Assembly: GCF_900005765.1 (NCBI RefSeq)
Contig: NC_041692.1
Span: forward strand, 2,232,001 to 2,296,000
Length of the DNA: 64,000 nucleotides
Direction: 5' to 3'
DNA from: Plasmodium relictum
Lineage: Eukaryota > Apicomplexa > Aconoidasida > Haemosporida > Plasmodiidae
Position numbers and translations under genes: made by a program. The notes below the pieces were generated by a model. The model had not been told where the DNA came from. It saw only the letters and a program-made list of their open reading frames with translations, and made no database searches. Below, piece after piece: positions 23,559-36,153 of the stretch (the first letter of the stretch is position 1; every line of letters begins with the position of its first letter).

Positions 23559-25450
23559 GTATATTTTATTCATCTATTTTTATATATATATATATATATA
23601 TGTATATTTACAAAAAAAAAAGCAAAAAATAAACAAAAAAAAAAAATATAAACTATATATTTTATTGTTTAAACAAATAACAATTATAAAACTTCGGGAG
23701 AAAACAGAGACAAATAAGGCATTGATATTTATTAAAGTTTAATATGCCAAAATATTGTATATATATTTACGATTGCAATATATATTTTTTTAATAATTAA
23801 AATAGCTTTTTTTATTATATTAATTTGCTAAAACTTAGATGCAAACATTTTTCTTTTTTTTTTTTTTTTTTTTCTTTTTTATTGCATAAAACGGTTACAT
23901 ATTTAATTTATATGAATTGTATACAAGACAAATTATTTAAAAACATATGTATACAAAAATAGTTGGGAATGATGAATACAGTTTCATCTACAATAAATAA
24001 AAAAATATAATAATAAATTAATTTTATCTTCAAATGTATATATATAATTTACAAATAATTTATTCACATATATTTTTATTCATTTAAATTTTTTTTTTAT
24101 TACATTCATTCTTTTTTTTTTTGACATTTTAATATATATTCATCTATTCATTAATGTAACAACATAAATAAAAGAATGACAAGTATTATAACTCTATCTT
24201 TAATTAGTAATCATGTGCAAAAGTGAAAAATTAGCAAAATGATAATGAAAAAAATTTATTGTGCTTTTAAAAAAATGAGTATTCATGTTTTAAACGAAAA
24301 TAAAAGTTTAACTTCAATGAGGAATTCTTTAAATGTACAATATATTTTAGATGTTTACTTCATTTTTTCTTTGTTATGAAAGTACATATAAGTTTCTTTT
24401 AGAGAAGTATTTCTTAAGCTAATTATTAAAATATGTATTTTCTTTAATATAATTTGAATATTATCAAAATATGTGTATATTTAACGGGCCCTACGTGTGC
24501 TCACTACAAGAACAAAAAGCGGTGAAAAATTTTTTTTTTTTATTTTAAAATTTGAATATATATTTTATTTACTAATAAAAATGTTTAATTATATAGAAGT
24601 TTTTGAATTTTCATTGCAACACAAATTTACTATGATATTAATAAATAATATATATATAGTAATTAAAAATTGTAGTATCCGAAATGTAATTGTAACAAAA
24701 AATACATTGTTTTTTTTATAAATAATTTTAAGTACACTTTAACAATTAGTTAAAAAAGAAGAAACATGAATATTGAATTATATTATATCAACCAAATTTA
24801 TTATAACTACTAAATAATTCATCTTAATGAAAGAGAATAGTGTAGAAATGACTTTTAAAAATATTTTTTCTATTAAATTAAATGAACATCTTAATTCTCA
24901 TCATTTTTCTATAATTTTAAAATTTTGATGATTTTTATTGAAATTTATAAAAAATAAATGAAAACTTTATTATTATCATATTATTTTCATTATATTCATT
25001 AACATATTTATTATTTTATTTTATTTTTTTTCTTGTGTGCACACAAATCTTTGCATTTTTAAGGTGCAAAAAAATTAATTTTTTGTAACTTGGAATGCAA
25101 AATTTTACATATATTTATTAGAAACTGTATCTATTTTATAACAATTTCAATGCATAAAAAAATTTTTTTTTTACTAAATACAAAAGACTTATATATTCTG
25201 TAATACAAAGAGATTTGAAAATTACAGGAAACTTTATGCTTTAAAAATGTGATTTATACTTCAAAACACTGTAAAACAACATTAAGATAAAACTGTGAAT
25301 TTATAAAAAGAAAACGAAATTTGCTTCATATATAGAACTTTGGGAGAATAATAATATATATATATAAATGAATAAATATATTTAATTTTATAAAATAATT
25401 GTGCTCTATAATAAGTTTAATGAATTAATATAATTTTGAAAAATAAAATA
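23559..25450. other. Intergenic, eIF1 to FTS-like gene
   Basis: About 1.9 kb. An isolated GC-rich island, ACGGGCCCTACGTGTGCTCA plus flank, lies at 24,483-24,525. A cluster of GTGCA/TGCAAA words lies at 25,033-25,105, including the palindrome TGTGTGCACACA. Frames such as 23530-23742 overlap the eIF1 end and are composition artefacts. Confidence 0.5.
25033..25105. promoter_or_regulatory. Cluster of GTGCA/TGCA motifs upstream of FTS-like gene
   Basis: Contains TGTGTGCACACA (a 12-bp palindrome), TTTGCATTTT, AGGTGCAAAA and GGAATGCAAAA within about 75 bp, 350-420 bp before the ATG at 25451. GTGCA/GTGCAC words are known recognition sequences of some ApiAP2 factors (for example the AP2-I/SIP2 type). 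Function here is inferred only from word content. Confidence 0.35.
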
Positions 25451-27025
25451 ATGTGGTATGATAATGAAAGAATTCCAGAAGAAGAAGGAGCGAGCAAATT
25501 GTTGGTAGGAAAAACATTTGCTTATTTTCCGAAGTACGTAGATAATGAAAATAGTGGCATTAACAATAAAAAATTATATGAAGGTAATTTAGATAATATT
25601 GATAATATTAAATTTGATAATAAAGAATATGTATTAATTACACAGAGGTTAGGAAGAACAATAATACCATTAAACCCTGAACTTTTAGCTCACTCAACAT
25701 TTGATCAAGAAATTATTGATAGTTATTTAAATGAAATACATGAAAATGTACATAATTATTCTATATTAACTGAATACTCATTTCTTATGAATGAAATTCC
25801 TAGAAGCTTTTACTGTTTACCACAACCCGATAACTTACTAGTATGGGATGTTTTTATTATTTTATATAGTACACTTTATAAGAATGGAAAATTTAAATTA
25901 CAAATACGCTTAGGTGAAAACTATCCTCATTCTATTCCTGAAGTATATTTCTTAACTCCTGTTTTTCATCCATTAATTAATCCCCTAACGGGAAAACTAA
26001 ATTTAGGTTTGCAACTAAATAAATGGAATCCTACCTCTCATTATATGTCCTTAATATTTTTATATATAAAAAGGATTTTTCATTTACAAGACGAATATAC
26101 AAAAGAAATAATTGAAAATGAAGAAGCATATTTTTTATTTAATAATGATAAAGAAATGTTCCTTAAAAATGTAAAAAAGTCTGTCGAAGAATCAAATAAA
26201 GCTATATATAACAAAATTGATAATTCTATGTTTAATTTTGAAGAAAATGAAGATAATACAGAAATAAGGAAAAAATTAGAAAGTATAAAGAATGATCAAA
26301 ATTGTAGTAAAAAAACAGAAGCCTTTATACATTGGCTAATTAATGATTACCCCAATGAAACCGATCAAGACAATATAAATATATCAGATCGAAATATAGA
26401 ACATGAAGAAAAAGAAATCCATAAAAATAAAGGTAATAAAGGTTATGATGAAAAAGATGATGAAAATAATAAAAAGAACGATTATAATGATAAAGAAAAT
26501 AAAAGTGATAAAAAAAAATATTATGATGATAAAGAAAATGAAAGTAATAAAAAGAATGATTATAATGATAAAGAAAATAAAAGTGATAAAAAAAAATATT
26601 ATGATAATAAAGAAAATGAAAGTAATAAAAAGAATGATTATGATGATAAAGAAAATAAAAGTAATAAAAAGAATGATTATGATGATAAAGAAAATGAAAG
26701 TTATAAAAAAAAAGATTATGATGGAAAAGATCAAAATGATAGAAAAAACGATTATGATGATATAGAAAATGAAAGTAATAAAAAGAATGATTATGATGAC
26801 AAAGAAAATGAAAATAATAAAAAAAATAATTATGCTGATAAAGAAAATAAAAGTGATAAAAATGATTATAATAAAAAAGATAATGAAAATAATAATAAAA
26901 ATAAGTATATTAAAGAAAATGAAAATGTTAAAAAAAATGATTATGATGACAAAGAAAATGAAAATTCTAAAAAAAATAATGATGTAGAAATTGGTGAAAA
27001 AATAAGAAAAAAAAAAAAAAAGTAA
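25451..27025 (+). CDS. FTS/AKTIP-like E2 variant (no catalytic Cys) with repeat tail
   Basis: Single exon, about 524 residues from ATG 25451 (MWYDNERIPEEEG). A ubiquitin-conjugating fold spans about 105-250: YSILTEYSFLMNEIP, then LVWDVFIILYSTLYKNGKF, GENYPHSIPEVYFLTP and VFHPLINPLTGKLNLGLQLN. The position where active E2s have cysteine (G-K-x-C-L) reads G-K-L-N-L, with Asn184, so transfer of ubiquitin by the normal mechanism is not expected. The order of motifs, especially PVFHP-L-x-x-P-x-x-G-x-L followed by KW and a helix ending in RRVF/KRIF, fits AKTIP/FTS, partner of Hook and FHIP adaptors in dynein cargo binding. Residues about 335-515 are degenerate 14-residue repeats rich in Lys/Asp/Asn/Glu. 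Annotation only as ubiquitin-conjugating enzyme would be misleading. Confidence 0.8.
   Translation: MWYDNERIPEEEGASKLLVGKTFAYFPKYVDNENSGINNKKLYEGNLDNIDNIKFDNKEYVLITQRLGRTIIPLNPELLAHSTFDQEIIDSYLNEIHENVHNYSILTEYSFLMNEIPRSFYCLPQPDNLLVWDVFIILYSTLYKNGKFKLQIRLGENYPHSIPEVYFLTPVFHPLINPLTGKLNLGLQLNKWNPTSHYMSLIFLYIKRIFHLQDEYTKEIIENEEAYFLFNNDKEMFLKNVKKSVEESNKAIYNKIDNSMFNFEENEDNTEIRKKLESIKNDQNCSKKTEAFIHWLINDYPNETDQDNINISDRNIEHEEKEIHKNKGNKGYDEKDDENNKKNDYNDKENKSDKKKYYDDKENESNKKNDYNDKENKSDKKKYYDNKENESNKKNDYDDKENKSNKKNDYDDKENESYKKKDYDGKDQNDRKNDYDDIENESNKKNDYDDKENENNKKNNYADKENKSDKNDYNKKDNENNNKNKYIKENENVKKNDYDDKENENSKKNNDVEIGEKIRKKKKK
26455..26990 (+). repeat. Coding minisatellite, 42-bp (14-residue) units
   Basis: Degenerate tandem units of the type KKNDYDDKENESN. 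Pairs of units also repeat as a larger 84-bp period (…KSDKKKYYDDKENESNKKND…). The array makes the other frames open on both strands, producing spurious long ORFs. Confidence 0.9.
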
Positions 27026-28137
27026 ATAAATGGAAACCCAAAAGATACAATAGTAAAAATTAGATTTAAAAAAAAATTAAGCGCAGAAATATTAAGTTAA
27101 TTTTTTATTAATTCTTCAATTAAAAAGAATAAAAAAAATATACATACGATTAATATATTAGACATTCAATTTAATATATAATTATGTATCATTAAGGATA
27201 TATGAGAGAATTGATGAACTAAAAATAAAAATACATTTAAACAATTTATTATAAATTAGAATAAGTTTTTAAAACACAAATATATTTAAATAAATGATGC
27301 TAAAAATTATTAATCATGATATTAAATAACTCTATATAGAACTATTTTTATGAATAAAAAAATATATTAAATATAAATGTGTAGTAAAAAAAAAAAATAG
27401 CATCTTAAATACGTGATTGAAATATGTTAAAACTTGGAATTACTCTATTTTAATTTTATTATATACTAACACATATTTGTTTAAAATAAAAAATTAAAAG
27501 AAGTATATATGCATAAAGAAAATAAAATTATATTTGATAAAAAAATAGAATAAAATAATTCATTGAAACTTAATTTATGCTAAAAAAAAATAATGAAAAA
27601 AATACACAAATATATAAATAATTTATTAAATAGGAAATATTCACTAAAAAATAGAATAAAATAAAAATATGATTTCCACACAGTTTTGATGTTTATTTTT
27701 ATATTACCTTTGATATATATTAATTTTTGCATAATAAATCTTAATAATGAAAGAATTTTAAATAATTAGTAACTATTATTAAAATATGCAAATGATGAAT
27801 ATACATATAAAGTACTAAAGCTTTTTATAACAAAGATGATAGATATTTGTAAAAATTGAACAATAATTATTTCAAAATAACCTATTTTTTCTATTATGTA
27901 AATGATATAATAATCTTCAATTTATATTACAATTTTTATACTTAAATTTACTTTTTCATTCATTATATATTAATAACTTTAAAAATTACTGAAATATATA
28001 TAAGCCTAATAAACTCCTCATAGTAAAGAAATTACATAGATGGTTGCCACAAAGCTATATTTAAGCAGCCTAAAAATAATGTTAAGATAAGAACAAAAAA
28101 ATCATTAAAATTATAAAATAAAATTTGTTCTTAAATG
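27026..28137. other. Convergent intergenic, FTS-like / WDR82-like
   Basis: About 1.1 kb of A/T-rich 3' flanks. I see no gene. Confidence 0.6.
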
Positions 28138-29710
28138 TTATTTCATTTTTTTACTTGAAGCCAGTATAGAGCACTTCGGATTAAAGCTCACATTTTTGGG
28201 AGGACCTGAAATAGAAATTTATTATTTATTTTATTTTCCCTTTATTTATATATAAAGAGAATTTTATAAATTGTTAAAATAAAAATTAAAACTTTCAGAA
28301 TAAATAAAAAATAATTTTTTAATTTACCTTCATGTCCGTATAAAGATGTTATATAATTTCCATTTTCATTCCAAATGTGAATACCTGAATCTTTCCAACC
28401 TTTACATTTAAAAAAAATAATATTACATGAATATAAATTTTTTTTTTTTAAATTATGCATTAGAAATAAAAGTATTAATAAAATAATACCATGAGGCATA
28501 TAATAAATAATACAGGATATATATATATAATAATGAATAAACTATAAAAGAAATTTACTATATATAAATAATTATTCTCTTATAATAATTTTTTTAATTT
28601 TAATTTATTATTGATATATTTGCTTTAATTTTATTTTATTTTATATTTTTCTTTTTTGCTATATATTTTTAATATAATACAACAAATAAAGTAAAATAAA
28701 ATTTATATATATATATTAATGTTATATATTTCATTGAAAATTATCTTACCACACATAATGTACTTCCCATCAGGTGTGATAGTTGGAAGAAAAAAATCAT
28801 TTTTTGAATTTTCAAAATGACAACTTAAATTGTTATTGTCTGAATCATTTAATTGATCGCAAAAATTAATAATAGAATTTGAGGAATTTTTTTTTTCTTC
28901 GATCAAGTTACTACTTATATCATAAAAATTATTATTTTCCGAATAAGTAGGATAATTATAAGAACATATATAACATCCCGTAATAGAATCAATTCTAAAA
29001 TGCTTATTTTCATTAGTAGAAACTATTATCGATTTATTATTTGGTGTAAACAAGAGATTTGTGATGAATTCTTCTTTATTCATATTATTTTTTAAATTAA
29101 AAATATTGTACTCACCACTGTCATACATTAACAAATCATAAAAATGAATTTCTTGTTTACCAAATGAAGCAGCAAATATAACTCCTTCATTATCAAAAGA
29201 AGAAACAGGTCTCATAAAATTGGATTTATATAGGATTAAAGGAGAATCACAATTCATATAATATAATTTTATATGGCCATCGTCAGAATTAACTAACATT
29301 AGTTTTTTATTTTGATTTACACAAATACCATTTAATTCACATATATTCCCAATTTGTGGTAATGATTTTAAGTATTTATTTTCTTTTATATCCCAAAATC
29401 TCAAAAATTGTTTATGTTCTAAATTATTAGATTTCGTTGAACAAACAATCATATCATTACTATTATTTAAAAATCTTATAACATCAACTCCGCAGTTTTT
29501 ACTATGTAATGTTTTTAAACTATTTCCTTTTACTAAACTATACACTGTTAAAGAATCATTTCCATTTGATGTTAATAATAATTCTCCATCATAACTCCAT
29601 GCTAAATTTTTTGTTAAAGTATGTTTATATTTAAATGCTCTTATTACTTCAAATTTTTTTACTATATCATCAGTTAATTTAATTTTTTTATATAATATAG
29701 AATTCAGCAT
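28138..29710 (-). CDS. WD40 protein, WDR82/Swd2-like
   Basis: Three exons on the minus strand: 28750-29710, 28328-28399 and 28138-28205, all joined in phase 1, giving 366 residues. The sequence follows WDR82/Swd2 blade by blade: LAWSYDGELLLTSNGNDSL, HSKNCGVDVIRFLNNS (compare the family's SKKYGVDLIRY), HKQFLRFWDIKENKYLKSLP, RPVSSFDNEGVIFAASFG, and in the short exons SGIHIWNENGNYITSLYGHE and NVSFNPKCSILASSKK. Swd2 is shared by the Set1/COMPASS H3K4 methyltransferase and, in yeast, by the cleavage/polyadenylation factor. Low-complexity Asn/Ser insertions occur near residues 265-305. The two short 3' exons complete the propeller, so the gene should be read as spliced. Confidence 0.88.
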
Positions 29711-29819
29711 ATTACTTCTAATTTTTAATAATGTTAATACTCATTGGTTTTTTTTCTTTTTTCTTTTTATAACTTTAGTCTTATACTTATTTTTCTTTAC
29801 ATATCTTATATTTTATTCT

Positions 29820-29885
<66 letters not shown>

Positions 29886-31415
29886 TATTTTTTTTTTTTT
29901 ATGGTTCTTTTTTATTTATACTTTCTCATTTGCTAAATTATTATCCTTCAAATTTCAATTTTTTCTTACTCAATTTTATTATTTTTTTTTTTTCTTTTTT
30001 TTTTTTGATTATAGTGAATTTATTTTTATTATTTATTTTTAACTATTAACATAAAGTTAATATGTAAATTCATGTAGATTTAATTGACATTCATTATTTC
30101 TTTTTTATATCTTATGATACATAATGTTTTGTTATTTTATAAAAAAAGTCTTGAAAACATCAGGTGAAAAATATAAATTTTATTTTTAATTTATAATTTA
30201 TAATTTATTTTATTTAATTTTTTTTTTTAAATCTTTTTATTTTCTTATTTTAAAAAATTATATAATAAATTAATTTATATATATTCTCTTCATTTTATAC
30301 ATCAATTAGAATATTCATTTAAGAATGAAATTCATCTTGCTTCAGTTGTACACTTTGATTTTTAGATTTTAAGTTAGAAAATAGCTATATATAAAATAAC
30401 AAAAAAAAATTTATATTTCATAATGTCCATGACAAATTATATGAATAAATGATATTTTTTTTTTAAATTTAATTTTTGTCAAACTTAAGTAAATCTCAAA
30501 ATAATATGTTTTTTCAAAAAAATTAACACTTATATAAAAAAAGTATCATTTTTATCTTTATAAACAAACAAAAAAATAAAACAAAATGTAGTAAATTCCA
30601 ATTCACAATTTATTTTTATAATTTAAGAATGTTGGCATTTAAAAATAATTAAAATAAACAAATCAGTTCTTTTAAAATAATATAATAAAGAATATTAAAT
30701 AAGCTTATAAAAAAAAATAAGAAAATTATAAAAAATATAAAAATTTAAAATTAAAATTTAATTATATGAAAGTTTCTAGTACCTAATACAGAAAAGCTGA
30801 AAGATTAAAATATAAAAAATAAGAAAAATTAAAATTAAAGTGTATTACTATTTCTAATATATAAAAAAGAAAAAAGAGAAAAAAAAAAAATGCTTTTAAT
30901 TGCAACTTTTTTTTCTTTTACAATAAAAAAAAAATATTGAAAAAATATTTCTAATTTTTATGACAAAAAAAAAAATAAAATATAAAACGAAAATATTTCA
31001 AATATTAATTATACACTTGAACGAGACAAAACAAAACAATATTTTATCTAGTAAAAATTAAAAATGAATAAAATGTGTAACATATAAAAGACAAAGAAAT
31101 TCTGAATACTAAATTCAAGGATATAAAAAATTATAAGACGACTTATATACCTTTTAAAAAAGCTTATATATAAAAATAGATATATATATATATATAATTG
31201 TAGCTAACAAAACAATAATGATAATACAAGGGAAAAGAATAAATAATATTAAAAATATTCTGGCGTTAATAAGCATTTACTTAAATAATTATATATATAT
31301 GTACTAATAAAAATAAAACATTTCAAATTAAAGTGAAAAAAATAAAATCTAAAGTATTAAAAGGGTTTTTAAATGTCATTACAAAAAATAATATATAATA
31401 TATTTTTCATAATAT
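29711..31415. other. Intergenic upstream of WDR82-like
   Basis: About 1.7 kb with an (AT)n tract at 29,825-29,880. It contains the WDR82-like promoter and the 3' flank of the CEP76-like gene. I see no gene. Confidence 0.55.
29825..29880. repeat. (AT)n microsatellite
   Basis: About 55 bp of TA dinucleotides roughly 115-170 bp upstream of the WDR82-like start codon. Confidence 0.95.
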
Positions 31416-34400
31416 TCAGTGCTTCTTTACTATTAAAATTTTTTTTTTTTTTTCAGAAAGAACAACAAAACCTTTAAATAAATCACTTTTTTTCATTTCA
31501 CTGTATGTCATGTTTTTCATATCTTTACCGTAATGAGGTTCATCATACCTATAATTTTTTTTTCCAATATTTTCATTTTTTGTTTTATAATACAAATACC
31601 TTGCTATATTTTCTTCATTTAAATTATCATTTCTATTTATATATTTGTCTTCTGTATAGCTGGAACTATATACTAAAAAAAAAAAAAAAAGTGAACTTGT
31701 GAATTTTGGTCTCATAATAAAATATGAACATTCATATATGAACATTTTAATTTTTATATCCAAATTTTAAAATGAAATGATAAATTTTTTTCGTTATGAA
31801 TAATATTATAATCATATGTTTTAAATCAATTTTTTTAATCCCTTTCAATTTCTTAATAGTTCATAGGATACAATATATATATGTAATTAATGTATGTATA
31901 TATGTGCAAAATATTTAATTACCACTATGTTCCTTTCTATTAGCGTGTATTTTTATTGTTTTTTTTTTTTTTTTACTTTCATCATCAAAATCTAAAAAAA
32001 AATTAAAAAGAGAATGGAACATAAATACATATAATTTTTTATTAAGAATAAAAATATACATAAAATATATCTATGCTTCAATTTTTAAATAAAAAGAAAA
32101 AAGGTATTTTTTTTACTTGAATTTCTTGAACATATTTGATTCAGGTCTAATTTTTCATCAAAACTACTTATATTCCTATGCTCATTTGCATATATATATT
32201 TTTCTCTTAGTTCATTTTCCTTTTGTCTTTTTCTTTCTTTTTCTTTTTCTTTTTCTCTTTCTCTTTCTTTTTCTCTTTCTCTTTCTCTTTCTTTTTCTTT
32301 TTCTTTTTCTCTTTCTCTTTCTCTTTCTCTTTCTTTTTCTCTTTCTCTTTCTTTTTCTCTTTCTCTTTCTCTTTCTTTTTCTCTTTCTCTTTCTTTTTCT
32401 TTTTTTCTTTCTCTTTCTCTCTCTCTTTCTTTTTCTTTTTCCTTTTCCTTTTCTTTTTCTTTTTCTCTTTCTCTTTCTTTTTCTTTTTCTTTTTCTTTTT
32501 CTCTTTCTCTTTCTCTTTCTCTTTTTCTTTCTCTTTCTCTTTCTCTTTCTCTTTCTCTTTCTCTTTCTCTTTCTCTTTCTCTTTCTCTTTCTCTTTCTCT
32601 TTCTTTTCTCTTTTTTATTTCTTTTATTATTTTTTCTTTTTTTAATTTCTCTTCTTCAATCATTTTCTTAAATTCTTCCTCTTTTTTTTTTTCCCATTCT
32701 TTTCTCCTTAGCATAAGCGACATTTGCCTTTCTAATTTCTCATTTTCAAAAAGCTCTTTTTCTTTTTGTAACTTTAACTTTTCTTCTAATAGCATTTGCT
32801 TCTCTTTTTCTTCTCTAAGAACTTTTTGTCTTTTAAATTCTTCCTTCTCTTTTTCAAGTTTTTCGATATCTTTTTGTAATTTTTTTTTTTCTTCTTCAAA
32901 ATAGTTTTTTGATAGATTTAAATTTTCAAATTTTAATTCTTTATTTTTTTTTCTATTCTCTTTTTTTTTTTTTTTTTTTTTGAAGCTTCCTTTTTCTTCT
33001 TTTATCTTTTCATTATCCATTTTTTGAGAATTTTTCAAACTTCTACTTTTTTTATTTTGAAGTTCTTTTTTTTCAAAACTGTTGCTTATTTCATTTGGTA
33101 CTTTTACTGAATCTTCATTCTCATGCTTAAATTCATCAATGCGTTCTTCATCCTTTATAGAAGCCTTTTTGTTTAAATTATTTATTTTGTCTAATTCATT
33201 ATCTTTGCTATCACCATCTATAGCTTCCTTATTTTCATTATTAACAGTATCTCTTTTTTTCAATTTTTGCATTAAATTAACTAAATCTACAGCTCTTCTA
33301 AGTTTTTTTTTTTTATAATTTTCGTTACCACTTTGTGAAAAATTGTCACTTATATCTTTTTCTTCTGAATTCTCTTTATTTTTATATCTATTTTTTTTTT
33401 CTTCTCTATCTCTTCCTCTTTCTTCTCCTTCCTCTTCCTCTTCCTCTTCCTCTTCCTCTTCCTCTTTTTTATTTCCCTTTTCCTTTTTTTGTTCATTGTT
33501 ATATTCCTCTAATTTAGATATATCATATTTTAGAATTTCTTCAAAAGGTTTTAGAGTTTGATCATCTTTTTTTTCTATCTCTTCAATATTTTTGACTTCT
33601 ATATTTTCAGATTTCATTTCTTTTTTTTTTTTTGAATTTTTAATTTCAGCTTTTCTTTGTGCCTTTTAAATTGAATAAAAAAAAAAAAAATTACATAAAA
33701 TGAAACGAAAATAAAAGTACAAATAAGAATAAAATTAATCAAACATGGAAATATATAAAAATGCTTCATAGATATTCATAAAAATGTTAATAATAAGAAT
33801 GTATATATTTTTATATATTTGAATATTTCTTTTAGTTATTTATAGATATTGATATAAAATTTTTTATATATTTAGATGAATAAAATATATATAATATATG
33901 TGAACCTTTTCTTTTACAATTTCCAATTTTTTCAGTTCTCTTTGAGTTATTTTAACACATGTAATTATATAAATATACACAGATATAAAATCCCCGGGAA
34001 GACTATATAAGCAAACAGCTAAAGAAAGACACAATGATCTATCTCTAGATTCCAGAATAGCTAAAGTACTTATGAGTTTGTCAGAAATAAATTTAGATTT
34101 TGATGTATTAAAATGGTAAGGAAATCCTAATAATCTATGACTTTGAGGTACTTTATAATATAAAGCTTTCTTCCAATCTTCAATTTTTACTTTTGCTAAC
34201 AGTGCATCTTCATTCCTCGATGTATTTAATTGATGAAGTAGTTCTAAACCAACTTGTAAAAATAATTCTAGGGTTTCATCACGATTCCAACGAGTAGATA
34301 AATTCCTTGAAGCTCTAAAAATAGTAATATTTTTTTCAATATTGTTTCTAAGGTCTTTTGCAATTCTATCCAATTCCATATCTTCCATTTTGTGACTGAA

Positions 34401-36106
34401 ACTTTTTATAGTAAAACAAGGTTGTATATTGTATTCAATAGAAGAGAAAGGAAACCAAAAATCAAATCTCCAATAATCATACCAAATATTTAAGGGATTC
34501 GGATCTTGCAAATTTAAATAAATATTTTTATTATTAAATATAAGATCTATAGTCTTATAAGGCAAAGATGGCCCACCTATAGGTACATCTGTTTGTCTAT
34601 TTTTAAATAGGTGTTTAATATGTCTTTTTGTTTCTTCTTTAATACTACTCATATTTGCATTATTTTCATTGTTTTTTTGTATAAATCCATATCTTAAATG
34701 TGATTTATATTTTGTTTCACTTAATTTTATTTCTATACCTTTCAGTTTATTTAAATCTTGAAATCTTTTTTTTAAAACATAAACGTTACCAGTAGTTGTT
34801 TCCCAAAATTTTACAAGACCATAATTTTTTTCTTCATTAAACTCAAAAGTAGCAACCCACGAGTGCTTTTGATTATCCCATAATGTTCCAAAACATACAA
34901 AAGAAATAACTGGGATACCTAAAAACAAACTACATAGCAATAAGCTGTGATCTAAAGCATTTCCTCCTTTTAATTGTAAAGTAAAATCCGGTGTAAACGC
35001 TAAATTTTCTTTTTTATGAATAAAAGGTATACACCGTATATAATGAAATATTCCGTTAGTTGATTCAGCACAATATGGAGATTTGATATTAGTTATTAAT
35101 GTAGGTAGAAAATGATATTCTTTTCTTTGATTATATAATTCATAATTAAAAAACCTTTTAGAAGTTGAAATATCAACGCAACTCTCAGGTATAGCTTTTA
35201 TTGTTTTTAATACTTCCATATATAATCTTTTTAATTTTTCATATTTTTCTGCTAATTTAATTGGAAAATTCATTGTGGTATTAAAAACAGGTGGTGCAGA
35301 TATTTTATCATTATCATTACTTAATATATCTGGATAGGTCCATATACTAAAATGAATATTTGACATTCTTTGATCATCATGTAAAAATGACAACTTTTTA
35401 CATCCTTTGAAAACAATAGTATCATAATTTGTTTTTACATTAGTTTCTAAATCTATATGTTCTAATTTAGTTGTACTTCTTTTTAAATTTTTTTCATTAA
35501 AAAATATTTCATAGGGATTTATGGAAGTTCCACCTATATATACAATATCTTCTGCTTTTCCCCATACATCTATATATATACGCCCTTTTTTACTAAAATT
35601 TTGGTAATTTATTTCATTTTTATTATTAAATCTTAAAGGTATAGAAATGAGACTGTCGTAATTAGGGACCAACGTTTTCTTAATTACTCTAGTTCTTCTA
35701 CTAGTTTCATCAAAAGACACCTCTACATAACTATCTAATTCTTTAATATTATCTATAGTAACAATTTGATCTATATGTAATATATGAACAATTAAATAAC
35801 AATGTCTATGATCCACATGATAAATATCTCCTATTTGTCTATACCTAGGTACTCTTGCAATCATGACTTTTCCTTCTAGAGTTCCTAGTTTCCATTCTTC
35901 TAATTTTTTTTCCCAACCTTCATATTTTGCCTCTTCAATCAGCCATGAAGGTGCCTCTAATTCATGCATAACATATGGATAATCAACGATTCCTTTTAAT
36001 GGAATCTGACAAATTCCAATTTCTCGGATTGCTTTAGGTGCTGACATATCTTCTACTTTAATCTTAAAAAAGTATGAACAGTTATATGTGAGTTAAAAAA
36101 TAAAAA

Positions 36107-36153
<47 letters not shown>

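Noticed and set aside
23963-23990. Possible C/D snoRNA (AATGATGAATAC)
   Set aside because: A box C-like word is present but no CTGA box D follows within a plausible distance.
24483-24525. tRNA gene
   Set aside because: No cloverleaf, A/B boxes or CCA-proximal stem can be drawn from the GC-rich island.
25436-25450. Upstream start of the FTS-like gene
   Set aside because: The extension begins at TTG; the first ATG (25451) is preferred. The same reasoning moved the starts of the alveolin-like, TFB2, SNU23 and secreted-protein genes.
26384-26987. Long Ile/Phe and Met/Ile/Lys frames on both strands
   Set aside because: Shadows of the 42-bp coding repeat in the FTS-like gene.
29744-30049. 101-residue Phe/Ile/Tyr frame
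   Set aside because: Spans the (AT)n tract and T runs; composition artefact.
32117-32671. Plus-strand frames of Phe/Leu/Ser, up to 184 residues
   Set aside because: They are the complement of the Glu-Arg/Lys hexamer repeat in the CEP76-like gene and have no independent coding signal.
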